A stretch of 36,174 bases of DNA from Bacilli bacterium (GCA_012516175.1 JAAYWZ010000178.1:1-36174), one strand, 5' to 3'. Shown: positions 26,236-34,259, counted from the first letter of the stretch. Translations and numbers: made by a program. The notes: a model not told the origin generated them from the sequence alone.

Positions 26236-26727
26236 ATGAAAAAACTAATGTTCTTATTAACAATCACAATCTTATCACTTATCTTAGTAGGATGTACTGG
26301 TGGTTCTAAAGAAGTAAAACCAAATTTAGATGCTATTAAAGCCGATGAGGAATTAAGTCAAAAATTATATAATGAGGTATGTTTTAACCAATATAAAAAG
26401 AGTGAAAAATGGGGTGAAACCCATTATGATTTCGTTAGTGTTCAATGTTACTATATTAATGTAAATGATTATGATGAAACAGATCTCTCTAAGTTAACTC
26501 TTGAAATCTTTAAAACCCAAGTTTTTGAAGGTGTTCCTAAAGGAAGTTTAACCAAAGTTGGTGAACGTTATAATGTACCTGAATATACGGCACCAAGTAC
26601 AACTAAAACGGTCATTAAACCTTTCTGCCGGATAAACGATGATGGTTACAATACTTGTTTAAGTAACCAATGGGAAGTCAAAGGCGGTATTTCAGAACGT
26701 TATGCGATTATAACTCTAACAGAATAA
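26236..26727 (+). CDS. Cysteine-containing lipoprotein, function unknown
   Basis: The 163-residue protein starts with a clear lipoprotein signal (MKKLMFLLTITILSLILVGC, lipidated C20). It is thus expected on the outer face of the membrane. The mature part has four more cysteines (49, 71, 131, 141), an even number that could form two disulphides, and no family motif that I recognise. AGGGG precedes the ATG by about 8 bases. An extended -10 promoter and a terminator make it a single-gene unit divergent from nagAB. A link to amino-sugar use is possible but unsupported. Confidence 0.8.
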   Translation: MKKLMFLLTITILSLILVGCTGGSKEVKPNLDAIKADEELSQKLYNEVCFNQYKKSEKWGETHYDFVSVQCYYINVNDYDETDLSKLTLEIFKTQVFEGVPKGSLTKVGERYNVPEYTAPSTTKTVIKPFCRINDDGYNTCLSNQWEVKGGISERYAIITLTE

Positions 26728-26733
26728 TAATAA

Positions 26734-26770
26734 AAAAGAGTGAGTAATCTTCGACAATTCTCACTCTTTT
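26734..26770 (+). terminator. Terminator of the lipoprotein gene
   Basis: AAAAGAGTGAG, a partly paired loop, CTCACTCTTTT (26734-26770): an 11-bp stem ending in a T-run. Confidence 0.85.
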
Positions 26771-26827
26771 ACATGCTTTTTTTACAAAATATGTATATAT
26801 TGTTTTATTTTTTTTAAATAAAAACAC

Positions 26828-26856
26828 TTTACAATTTAATTCAATCCGTGTATAAT
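26828..26856 (+). promoter_or_regulatory. Promoter of tRNA-Leu
   Basis: TTTACA (26828-26833), 17 bases, TATAAT (26851-26856), 10 bases before the tRNA. Confidence 0.8.
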
Positions 26857-26866
26857 AAACAAGTGC

Positions 26867-26954
26867 GCCAGCGTGGCGGAATTGGTAGACGCAGTGGACT
26901 CAAAATCCACCGGACCATAAATCCATGCGGGTTCGAGTCCCGCCGCTGGCACCA
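26867..26954 (+). tRNA. tRNA-Leu (anticodon CAA)
   Basis: Acceptor arms GCCAGCG/CGCTGGC pair fully. The anticodon stem GTGGA/TCCAC with loop CTCAAAA gives CAA. The long variable arm marks a class II tRNA, and the T-loop TTCGAGT and an encoded CCA end are present. Confidence 0.97.
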
Positions 26955-27012
26955 TTTTTATGTTTAGAAGATATCTCCTCTCTTTATTAACTAAACAAAA
27001 AAATGGTTTAGG

Positions 27013-27040
27013 GTCCTCCAAATGGAGGACTTTTATTCTT
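27013..27040 (+). terminator. Terminator after tRNA-Leu
   Basis: GTCCTCC, loop AAAT, GGAGGAC (27013-27030), followed by TTTTATTCTT. Confidence 0.85.
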
Positions 27041-27050
27041 TTTGGATATA

Positions 27051-27093
27051 TTTGCATATATTCATAAAGAATTAACCATAATGTATATGCAAA
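27051..27093. repeat. Perfect 10-bp inverted repeat in a non-coding gap
   Basis: TTTGCATATA (27051-27060) and TATATGCAAA (27084-27093) are exact reverse complements separated by 23 bases. They lie between the tRNA-Leu terminator and the next terminator, with no gene or promoter that they obviously serve. Confidence 0.6.
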
Positions 27094-27123
27094 GGGTAGG
27101 AACTTTTTTCATTGTCGGTTAAC

Positions 27124-27153
27124 AAAAAGAATCACGAGTTGTGATTCTTTTTT
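27124..27153. terminator. Terminator of the flavoprotein-ankyrin operon
   Basis: AAAAAGAATCAC, loop GAGTT, GTGATTCTTTTT (27124-27152). On the minus strand it begins at the stop codon of the flavoprotein gene; it is symmetric enough to work both ways. Confidence 0.85.
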
Positions 27154-28396
27154 ATTTTGTCATATTAATACTAGCTACATAAGCACTGCTCCAAGCCCAT
27201 TGGAGATTCATACCACCACAGTCACCATCCACATCCATGACTTCACCCGCAAAAAACAAGCCTTTAACGAGTTTTGATTCTAAAGTATCGGGATTAATAT
27301 CACGGGTATCCACTCCCCCAATCATCGCTTGAGCATTAGTAAATCCTAAGGTTCCTGTACACTTAAATGTCCAGTTCTTCAAAGTCTTGGTTAGTTTCTT
27401 TAGTTCTTTATGGGTTAGGCTCTCACAGGGTTTATGCAGAACATTAATCCCACTATCTTTTAATAGTGCTGGGATGAGCTTTTTATGAACTAGGCCAATT
27501 AACCCATTAGCGATGGAGCGTTCACTCATTATCGCAAAGCGATTAGCTAACATTTCTGCTAATTCTTTTTCTGATATGTGGGAGAATAGGTCCAGTTTTA
27601 TATTTACTGGTAAGTTACGACTAGTGCCAACGGATGCTTCGCGACTAAGAAGATATATAGCTGGACCGCTTATACCATAATCAGTGAATAAGATTTCATC
27701 AAATTCTTGTCTCCTTAATTCATTATCTACATAGATAGTTGCTAAACAATCAAAGCGGACACCACTGATACTTTTTAAGTGTTCATAATCTAACTTGAGT
27801 TGAACAATGGATGGTAAGGTGGGGATAAACCGATGTCCTAAACGTTCAAGTATGCCATAGAGACTACCATCACTACCCGTATTAGGTGCTGTTTTCCCAC
27901 CACAGGCAACTAATATTTTGTTACACTTAAAATAGTGGTTTTCTTCATTATCAGTTTCCACGATAAAACCTTTTTTATCTTTCTTTATATCAATCACTTT
28001 ACTATTTAAATAAACAGGTATCTTACGTTCTTCAAGATTTAATAAGAAAATATCAACAACACTGCTTGCTTGCAGACTCATGGGGTACATTTTCCCCTTT
28101 TCAAGTTCAACAATGGGTAAGCCATAATAAGAAAATAAATTTATTGTATCATCGACGCCAAACTTATCTAGTACTTTAGCGATGATATCAGGATTGTCAC
28201 TATGATACATTTTATATGGAGACTTTATCTTCCGGTTAGTAATATTACAACGACCATTACCAGTTGTTAAAAGTTTCTTCCCGATGCGGTTTTGACTTTC
28301 AACAATAATAACCTCTTTACCAGCATCTTTAAGAATAAGTGAGGCAAATAGACCACTTGCCCCACCACCAATAATCAATATATCTGTTTCAATCAT
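27152..28396 (-). CDS. HI0933/YhiN-family flavoprotein oxidoreductase
   Basis: The 414-residue NAD(P)/FAD-dependent protein matches the HI0933 family (BaiN/RdsA/YhiN). The dinucleotide fold GGGASGLFAS is at residues 10-19, GRIGKKLLTTGNGRCNITN-like sequence follows, and ILVACGGKTAPNTGSDGSLYG lies mid-protein. The C-terminus has FFAGEVMDVDGDCGGMNLQWAWSSAYVA, which closes the FAD site. The physiological substrate of the family is not settled; bile-acid and rRNA-related roles have been proposed. The ATG overlaps the ankyrin gene's stop (ATGA, 28393-28396) with AGGTGT as ribosome binding site, so the two are translationally coupled. Confidence 0.92.
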   Translation of the reverse strand: MIETDILIIGGGASGLFASLILKDAGKEVIIVESQNRIGKKLLTTGNGRCNITNRKIKSPYKMYHSDNPDIIAKVLDKFGVDDTINLFSYYGLPIVELEKGKMYPMSLQASSVVDIFLLNLEERKIPVYLNSKVIDIKKDKKGFIVETDNEENHYFKCNKILVACGGKTAPNTGSDGSLYGILERLGHRFIPTLPSIVQLKLDYEHLKSISGVRFDCLATIYVDNELRRQEFDEILFTDYGISGPAIYLLSREASVGTSRNLPVNIKLDLFSHISEKELAEMLANRFAIMSERSIANGLIGLVHKKLIPALLKDSGINVLHKPCESLTHKELKKLTKTLKNWTFKCTGTLGFTNAQAMIGGVDTRDINPDTLESKLVKGLFFAGEVMDVDGDCGGMNLQWAWSSAYVASINMTK

Positions 28397-30090
28397 GAGC
28401 TAACACCTAATTTTTCAGAATAGTGTTTGATAATCCGCGCAATCTCGAAGTTATCCTTACTTAAAGCATAAAGTATTGCGGTATTCTTATCATTATCCTC
28501 GATATTGGGATTAGCACCACATTTTAGTAATGCTTCGACAACTTTTATATCATTATTCACGACAGCATGGATTAAAGCTGTCTTACCCGTATCATCTTGA
28601 AGATCTACATCGAAATTCAGATGCTCGAAGATTTTAACGATAAAACGGGTTTTCTTCATGTTAATCGCAAGCATCAGAATGGTATGGCCACCTTTATATT
28701 TGATATTTAAATCAGCTCCATATCTTAATAAGAAGTCAAATAAATCAAGGTTATCATCTTCCAAAGCTAATAATAGTGGTGTTTTTGACTCCTTATCAAT
28801 CTTGTTGATATCAGCTTTACGACTAGCGATGATTTGTTGGAAGGTACGATAATCGCCCATTTCGTAGGCCAATATTAAGGCTGTCTTCCCATCATTATTA
28901 GTAATATTCAAATCAATATCAGGATTTTGAATTAACTGATCAATGATTCTTGGTAACTTCAATTTAATGGCTAACATGAGTGCTGTATCGCCATTAATAT
29001 CTTGGATATTGACATCGATACGCCGATCTAATAATTCATCAATTATTAACATGTATTCTTTTTGGGCATTTAAATCATTCCGATATTCGTGTAAGCGTTC
29101 AATAATATAGAAAAGGACGGAGCGATTGTCAAAATCACATAAGTTGATATTAGATTCTAAGTAGAAGATTTTCCGTGCATAGACCAAGCGTCCAAATTCA
29201 ATACAGTACATTAAAAGTGATTTACCGCGGTAATCGATATTATTAAATAATACAGGATTACGCCAGATTTTTTCAAAGATGTCTCGATTATCATATTTAA
29301 TCGCAAATACAGCGATTAAGAAGGGGATATTAATTTCCTGAAAATCTTGATTATCCGCATAATCAATTAACAAGTTACTTATGTATTCAATGTTATTATT
29401 TTTAAATAGGGAATCAAAAAACTCAATAACTTTATTTCTTAATTGTTTATCAAAGCCTTTTTCTTTCGCAATATCCATAGGAGTGATTTGATGGTAGTTT
29501 TGGATAAATATATGCGCACCATACTCAATCAAAAGATAAGCAAACTCTAAATCATTATTCCATAGAGCATAATGTAAAATGGTATTGCCATCTTTATCTA
29601 TATGATTGACAAAAATATGTTGATCCAGTAAACGCAAGCAGATTTCTTTGCGGCCCTTTTTATAAGCATAGATAAGGGCATTTTCACCTTGTAAATTAAA
29701 ACCTTTAACATCGATGTCTTTATCAGCTACTAACGCAAAAAACTCACTATTAGGGTTATTAACTAAATAAAACCATAGTGATTCACGGTTATTATCAACG
29801 ACATTTAAGTCCACACCTTTTTCTAATAATAATTTAAAGATCGGATAGTTGTTATATTGGACAGCTAGCATCAAATAACTCTGATTATTATCGTTTAACG
29901 TATTTAAATTATCACAATAAGTGATTGCTGTTTCGGCAATGGTATTTTTATGATGCTTAATAGCCTTTTCGATTAAATCTTCGCTATCCTTAAAAACATC
30001 ACTGATTGTGAATTTTTTGTTTTCAAGATAATAATATAGTTTAGGGTCATCATCTTCAAACATCCGCCTGACTTTTCTATATTTAAACAT
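28393..30090 (-). CDS. Large ankyrin-repeat protein
   Basis: The 565-residue cytoplasmic protein consists almost wholly of ankyrin repeats, about a dozen of 30-35 residues. Recognisable units include GNTILHYALWNNDLEFAYLL, GDTALMLAIKL, GKTALILAYEMGD, SKTPLLLALEDDN, GHTILMLAINM and GKTALIHAVVNND. There is no signal peptide, membrane segment or catalytic domain. The short N-terminal part (MFKYRKVRRMFEDDDP) is basic, then acidic. GGGAG before the ATG at 30090 decides against the ATG at 30126. It probably binds a protein partner; overlap with the flavoprotein gene suggests a functional tie. Confidence 0.85.
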   Translation of the reverse strand: MFKYRKVRRMFEDDDPKLYYYLENKKFTISDVFKDSEDLIEKAIKHHKNTIAETAITYCDNLNTLNDNNQSYLMLAVQYNNYPIFKLLLEKGVDLNVVDNNRESLWFYLVNNPNSEFFALVADKDIDVKGFNLQGENALIYAYKKGRKEICLRLLDQHIFVNHIDKDGNTILHYALWNNDLEFAYLLIEYGAHIFIQNYHQITPMDIAKEKGFDKQLRNKVIEFFDSLFKNNNIEYISNLLIDYADNQDFQEINIPFLIAVFAIKYDNRDIFEKIWRNPVLFNNIDYRGKSLLMYCIEFGRLVYARKIFYLESNINLCDFDNRSVLFYIIERLHEYRNDLNAQKEYMLIIDELLDRRIDVNIQDINGDTALMLAIKLKLPRIIDQLIQNPDIDLNITNNDGKTALILAYEMGDYRTFQQIIASRKADINKIDKESKTPLLLALEDDNLDLFDFLLRYGADLNIKYKGGHTILMLAINMKKTRFIVKIFEHLNFDVDLQDDTGKTALIHAVVNNDIKVVEALLKCGANPNIEDNDKNTAILYALSKDNFEIARIIKHYSEKLGVSS

Positions 30091-30202
30091 AAACTCACTC
30101 CCATACAAATCAGTGCTTATATACAATTTTACTTGTCGATAATTGGTAAATCAATAGAAATGTCGTTAAATAATGAAAATTATATATCTATATTTTAAAT
30201 CA

Positions 30203-30211
30203 TGCTATAAT
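30203..30211 (+). promoter_or_regulatory. Promoter (-10) of the 30247 gene
   Basis: TGCTATAAT is an extended -10 element 36 bases before the ATG at 30247. The -35 is weak. Confidence 0.55.
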
Positions 30212-30246
30212 TATATTAATAATTTGTTGATTAGGGAATGGTGTTT

Positions 30247-30960
30247 ATGGATTATCGTAGTATCCTACTTGGATTTGTACTAGGGATTCTATTTGTTATC
30301 TCGCTTTTAGCTCTATTGGTTCATATCACTAATAAACGTTTTATCAAAATGAGTATTGAGGCATTCACCGTAGATAACGAAGACATAAGTAAACTAGTCA
30401 CAAATAAGCGCAAGAAAATCTTAAAATCAACACGTTTGGGAGTTATAAATAATTTTTACTTGGTTCAAGAATTAACACTTGAATTAGTTAAAGAAATTGC
30501 TGAATATTATTATCCCGACAGTAAGTATCCGCATTTAGAGATAACGATAGAAGAAGCTCTTGATATGAACGAACGCATTTTAGAAAGATTAAGATTAATT
30601 CTTGATTTTAAGTTAGTAAGCTTTTTGAGGAATATCCGTATTTCCCAAATTATCTCTGTTTTAGAATTCAAAAAAACTATTGAGCAAAATAAAATATATC
30701 AAGGTGCTAAAAAGCTTCATCTAGATAAATTAATAAGTTATGGTTACGCTGCCTTTAATATAACAAATCCCAAGTATTGGTTAACTAGAATTATTCTTAC
30801 TTCTACATTAGAAAGTACCCTTAGGGGAGTCGCAATAATGACTTTAAACATCATTGGCGAAGAAGCAAATCGATTATATAGTAGGAAGATTATCGACAAT
30901 AGCGATAAGATCTTAGAAAAGGAATTAGAAAAATTTATTAAAGAAATAGAGGCAAGTTAA
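30247..30960 (+). CDS. Single-pass membrane-anchored protein, unknown
   Basis: The 237-residue protein has one N-terminal membrane helix (about residues 4-25, SILLGFVLGILFVISLLALL) and a helix-rich cytoplasmic domain. A notable segment is NITNPKYWLTRIILTSTLESTLRGVAIMTLNIIGEEANRLYSRK near 170-210. The amphipathic character and conserved-looking NPKYW/GEEANR pieces suggest a real family, but I cannot name it. AGGGA lies 9 bases before the ATG at 30247, preferred over the ATG at 30238. Its stop overlaps the stop of the convergent DUF362 gene by 4 bases, with no terminator between them. Confidence 0.75.
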   Translation: MDYRSILLGFVLGILFVISLLALLVHITNKRFIKMSIEAFTVDNEDISKLVTNKRKKILKSTRLGVINNFYLVQELTLELVKEIAEYYYPDSKYPHLEITIEEALDMNERILERLRLILDFKLVSFLRNIRISQIISVLEFKKTIEQNKIYQGAKKLHLDKLISYGYAAFNITNPKYWLTRIILTSTLESTLRGVAIMTLNIIGEEANRLYSRKIIDNSDKILEKELEKFIKEIEAS

Positions 30961-31844
30961 TCGACGGTGATATTGCCACCGTAGACTCTTTTCGAAAAGA
31001 TTAACTCTGCCTCTTTTAATGTTAAACCATGGATATTAATCTTATTGACATCAGTTTCTATTAAACCTTGTTGTTCTAAAAGATATAAATAACCAACCCC
31101 TTGGGGTTTAAAACCTAATAACCGCGCTCCTATCGTATCAGTACTAATTGGATTATCTCCACAGATAACTAATCCTGTATGGAAGGGTATTCCTTTTATT
31201 GGTCCTGTCCCTACCATAGCTGGGTTACAACTTACAATCGCTAAATCGATTTTAACCTTTTCAGCCATCTTGGCGATAAAGCCATGTAAGTCTTGATGAA
31301 TTCCCTTATCCTTCTTAGGAGCGCCATGTTCTTCAGTAGAGGGAATACTCATCATAACGTTCTTAATAGAAGCACTCATGGTAGATTCTTCATGTTGTTT
31401 GAGTTGGGTAAAAGAAATAAGTTTTGTCTTTTCAAATAGGACTCTATTAATTTTTAATTTCGTAATTATATGATGATTAATTTTTAATTCTTCATAGGGA
31501 CCTGTATTAAAATCAACAAATTCACACTTCTCTTCGTCAATGATCTTATCATATCCTACTTTCTGCATTACTTCTAAAGTATTACCCCCACCTGAACCTG
31601 TAGCAATCACAACCTTTTTTGGTTGTAAACTCTTCACCCACTGAATTAGTGTTCTTAAGGTATTGGTACCTACTGTTATTCCACTTGAAGGATGCGGTTT
31701 ATCTGCATTAACCCAGTTGGGAACAATCATGACAATATCATCGTTAGTGATTAACCTTTCGGCGTTAATTAGTTTAAGTCCTTCAAGTAATGCTTTACTT
31801 TCATCTTCATTATGGCAAATTGAAACATTACAAGTATTATACAT
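30957..31844 (-). CDS. DUF362 domain protein
   Basis: The 295-residue protein matches DUF362: VPNWVNADKPHPSSGITVGT, VVIATGSGGGNTLEVMQKVGY, a TQLKQHEESTMSASIKNVMMSIP block, DLAIVSCNPAMVGTGPIKG and CGDNPISTDTIGARLLGF. Many relatives carry a ferredoxin-like 4Fe-4S domain at the C-terminus; this one does not. The function of the family is unknown. GGAGG precedes the ATG. It lies downstream of the SPT-like gene but is separated by a strong terminator. Confidence 0.88.
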   Translation of the reverse strand: MYNTCNVSICHNEDESKALLEGLKLINAERLITNDDIVMIVPNWVNADKPHPSSGITVGTNTLRTLIQWVKSLQPKKVVIATGSGGGNTLEVMQKVGYDKIIDEEKCEFVDFNTGPYEELKINHHIITKLKINRVLFEKTKLISFTQLKQHEESTMSASIKNVMMSIPSTEEHGAPKKDKGIHQDLHGFIAKMAEKVKIDLAIVSCNPAMVGTGPIKGIPFHTGLVICGDNPISTDTIGARLLGFKPQGVGYLYLLEQQGLIETDVNKINIHGLTLKEAELIFSKRVYGGNITVD

Positions 31845-31893
31845 AACCTAACCTCCTTTACCTTATTATGGTATTAATCAAACAAAAGCATAC

Positions 31894-31930
31894 AAAAAAG
31901 CCATACAAAACCGCTTTGTATGGCTTTTTT
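31894..31930. terminator. Terminator of the SDR/oxoamine-synthase operon
   Basis: AAAAAAGCCATACAAA, loop ACCGC, TTTGTATGGCTTTTTT (31894-31930): a perfect 16-bp stem with A and T runs, 17 bases after the oxoamine-synthase stop. Confidence 0.95.
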
Positions 31931-31947
31931 AACAATGTATATGTTAA

Positions 31948-33117
31948 TTATTTATTAAATACTTTCTTAAACTTAGATAACGCATAATCTAATTGTTCTT
32001 TAGTATGAGTTGCTGTATAACTTGTCCGTAATAATGCTTCTCCAGGTCGAACCGCAGGAGTAATTACTGGATTAACATAGACTCCTTCTTCAAGTAATTG
32101 CTTAGCTTTTAAGAAGGTTTCAAAGTCATCATAAGTCATAACAGGGATAATTGGGGTTTGGGAATTACCAATGGTAATACCTAATTCTCTAAAGCCTTCA
32201 CGCATGTAATCTGCAAGTTCGTTTAAGCGTTGTACTCTTTCGGGTTCAGCTTCAAGAATCTTTAATGCCGCAAGGGCAGCAGCAGCATTCGCTGGTGAAA
32301 TGGAGGCACTAAAGATAAATGGACGGCTAACATGTCTTACATAATGTATTACTTCTTCACTAGCTGCGATATATCCACCTAAACTCGCAAGGGATTTACT
32401 GAATGTACCCATAATAATATCAACTTTATCTTCTAAGCCGTAGTATTCACCAGTACCACGACCATTTTTACCGATAACCCCTAAACCATGAGCATCGTCA
32501 ATCATGATACGGGCACCATATTTTTCTGCAAGTTCTACCATGTCAGGAAGGTTAACAATGTCACCTTCCATACTGAAAACACCGTCAGATACGATTAACT
32601 TACCATGACCTTCAGGTACTGCTTTAAGGGCTCTTTCAAGATCAGCCATATCGTTATGATTATATTTAATGACCTTCGCAAAGCTTAAGCGGATACCATC
32701 AATGATACTAGCGTGGTTAGCACGGTCACAAATAATATAGTCATTGCGACCTGCAATCGCAGAAATAATACCTAAGTTAGATTGAAATCCAGTACTGAAA
32801 CACATGGCAGCTTCTTTATGTAAAAAGTTCGCTAAAGCTTTTTCTAATTCCACGTGTAAATCTAAAGTACCATTTAAGAAGCGACTACCAGAACAACCTG
32901 TACCATACTTCTCTACTGCTTCAATGGCAGCTTGCTTTACGCGTGGGTCACTTGTTAGACCTAAATAGTTATTCGAACCAATCATGATGGTACGTTGACC
33001 ATTGATTATTACTTCCGTATCTTGTCCACTTGTTAACATGTGGAAGTAAGGGTAAACCCCTGCTTCGATCATTTCCTTAGCAGCTGTAAATTCTCTACAC
33101 TTTTGAAAAATATCCAT
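31948..33117 (-). CDS. Alpha-oxoamine synthase, likely serine palmitoyltransferase
   Basis: PLP enzyme of the alpha-oxoamine synthase family, which condenses an amino acid with an acyl thioester. The 389-residue length is typical. The PLP lysine is K241 in GTFSKSLASLGG, the stacking histidine H135 (NHAS), and D207/H210 are in DDAHGLG. Members include glycine C-acetyltransferase, BioF, ALA synthase and serine palmitoyltransferase (SPT). The wording AGVYPYF, GTGCSGSRFLNGTLDLH, NDYIICDRANHASIIDG, HNDMADLE and EGVYVNPVITPAV is that of Bacteroides-type SPT as I remember it. The SDR gene 17 bases upstream supports this. Glycine C-acetyltransferase is the main alternative; no threonine dehydrogenase adjoins. 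Confidence 0.8.
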   Translation of the reverse strand: MDIFQKCREFTAAKEMIEAGVYPYFHMLTSGQDTEVIINGQRTIMIGSNNYLGLTSDPRVKQAAIEAVEKYGTGCSGSRFLNGTLDLHVELEKALANFLHKEAAMCFSTGFQSNLGIISAIAGRNDYIICDRANHASIIDGIRLSFAKVIKYNHNDMADLERALKAVPEGHGKLIVSDGVFSMEGDIVNLPDMVELAEKYGARIMIDDAHGLGVIGKNGRGTGEYYGLEDKVDIIMGTFSKSLASLGGYIAASEEVIHYVRHVSRPFIFSASISPANAAAALAALKILEAEPERVQRLNELADYMREGFRELGITIGNSQTPIIPVMTYDDFETFLKAKQLLEEGVYVNPVITPAVRPGEALLRTSYTATHTKEQLDYALSKFKKVFNK

Positions 33118-33134
33118 AATTCATCCTCTTCCTA

Positions 33135-33938
33135 CTAATATAATTTTTCAACAACATAGTGTACCAATTTCTTTGGTAATAAGCGTATTAAGAACGCAAT
33201 CAGTTTATATTGAAATCCTACAACCCTTCTAATCGCCGGATTCCGTTTATATAAAATCTTCTTAAGTTCTTTTAAGACTACCTCAGGTCCAGGACCTTTA
33301 TGTTCGGACTCAATCATCGTTTGAACTGCTTTTGTGCACCGTTCTTTATATACTGAGTCATGCGATTTTACCGTATACTCGCGCACAAAGTTAGTTTTCA
33401 TGTCACCTGGTGCAATTAGCGAAACTCTTATATTGAAGGGTTTAACTTCAATTCTTAAAGCTTCGGTCATTGCCTCTAAGGCATATTTGCTGGCACTATA
33501 CATTGCTTGATAAGGAATCGCAATAAAACCAGCCACACTACTGATGTTAATGATATGTCCATCTCGCTGGGCTCGCATGATTGGTAATACGGCACGACAA
33601 CACGCCATTACCCCAAAGAAGTTAGTTTTAAATATCTTTTCTGCTTCTTCTGTCGAAGTATCTTCGATACTACCTGCTAACCCATAACCTGGACAGTTAA
33701 TTAAGACATGAATGCCACCTTCTTTTTCATATATGTAGTTAACTGCCTTAGTTATTGTGTCTTCATCTGTGACATCAATGGGAAGCATATGGATGTCATC
33801 TATAACATCACCATAATTCGCCTTTCGTGATGAGCCATAGACGGTATATCCTTGACTAACAAGGTAATTAGCACAGACTTTCCCTACTCCAGAAGATGCT
33901 CCGACTACTAGTGCTACTTGATTCTTAACTTTAGCCAT
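33135..33938 (-). CDS. SDR, candidate 3-ketodihydrosphingosine reductase
   Basis: Classical short-chain dehydrogenase of 267 residues with GASSGVG (13-19), N105, catalytic S133 (NISSVAG), Y147 and K151 (YSASK). SSRKA after the second strand (residues 36-40) has a basic residue, favouring NADP(H). The C-terminus (RRVVGFQYKLIAFLIRLLPKKLVHYVVEKLY) is hydrophobic and amphipathic, as in SDRs working on lipid or steroid substrates. With the SPT-like gene directly downstream, reduction of 3-ketosphinganine to sphinganine is the natural hypothesis. NNAG is altered to NCPG. GGGAGG precedes the ATG; TGTTATAAT is the promoter. Confidence 0.8.
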   Translation of the reverse strand: MAKVKNQVALVVGASSGVGKVCANYLVSQGYTVYGSSRKANYGDVIDDIHMLPIDVTDEDTITKAVNYIYEKEGGIHVLINCPGYGLAGSIEDTSTEEAEKIFKTNFFGVMACCRAVLPIMRAQRDGHIINISSVAGFIAIPYQAMYSASKYALEAMTEALRIEVKPFNIRVSLIAPGDMKTNFVREYTVKSHDSVYKERCTKAVQTMIESEHKGPGPEVVLKELKKILYKRNPAIRRVVGFQYKLIAFLIRLLPKKLVHYVVEKLY

Positions 33939-33970
33939 ATTAACCTCCCTTTGAATGCATAATTTCCTAT

Positions 33971-33979
33971 ATTATAACA
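33971..33979 (-). promoter_or_regulatory. Promoter (-10) of the SDR/oxoamine-synthase operon
   Basis: TGTTATAAT on the minus strand is an extended -10, 32 bases before the ATG. The -35 (TACACT) is weak. Confidence 0.6.
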
Positions 33980-34071
33980 AATATTTTTAAAATAGTGTAT
34001 ATCTTTTTAATTAGTTTGAATATAAAAATATTTAGGTAAAGTTTTTGACGAAAAAAACCAATTCATAAATC

Positions 34072-34099
34072 TTCACTTTTCTCATAATTATGATATAAT
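34072..34099 (+). promoter_or_regulatory. Promoter of tRNA-Pro
   Basis: TTCACT (34072-34077), 16 bases, TATAAT (34094-34099) with a preceding TGA, 16 bases before the tRNA. Confidence 0.65.
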
Positions 34100-34115
34100 C
34101 ATTTAGGTAGGACGT

Positions 34116-34192
34116 CGGGAAGTAGCTTAGCTTGGTAGAGCACCTGGTTCGGGACCAGGAGGTCGTAGGTTCAAATCCTGTCTTCCCGACCA
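34116..34192 (+). tRNA. tRNA-Pro (anticodon CGG)
   Basis: Acceptor arms CGGGAAG/CTTCCCG pair fully. The anticodon stem CCTGG/CCAGG with loop TTCGGGA gives CGG. The T-loop TTCAAAT and encoded CCA end are present. Confidence 0.96.
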
Positions 34193-34201
34193 TAAACAAA
34201 G

Positions 34202-34236
34202 ATTGGGCTGTAAGTTTACAGTCCAATTTTTGTATT
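34202..34236 (+). terminator. Terminator after tRNA-Pro
   Basis: ATTGGGCTGTAA, loop GT, TTACAGTCCAAT (34202-34227) with one wobble pair, then TTTTGTATT. The truA start codon lies 33 bases beyond its stem, so truA may depend on readthrough or an unseen promoter. Confidence 0.8.
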
Positions 34237-34259
34237 AGTTTTATGAGAGGGATGAGAAG

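Noticed and set aside
26079-26267. N-terminal extension of NagA by 63 residues
   Set aside because: It contains the nagAB promoter, overlaps the divergent lipoprotein gene, and the family length is reached from the ATG at 26078.
26836-27057. A 73-residue minus-strand ORF
   Set aside because: It is the antisense translation of tRNA-Leu (the familiar GLEPAWIYGPVDFE pattern), with no ribosome binding site.
34032-34226. A 64-residue minus-strand ORF
   Set aside because: It is the antisense translation of tRNA-Pro (KTGFEPTTSWSR pattern) and not a gene.
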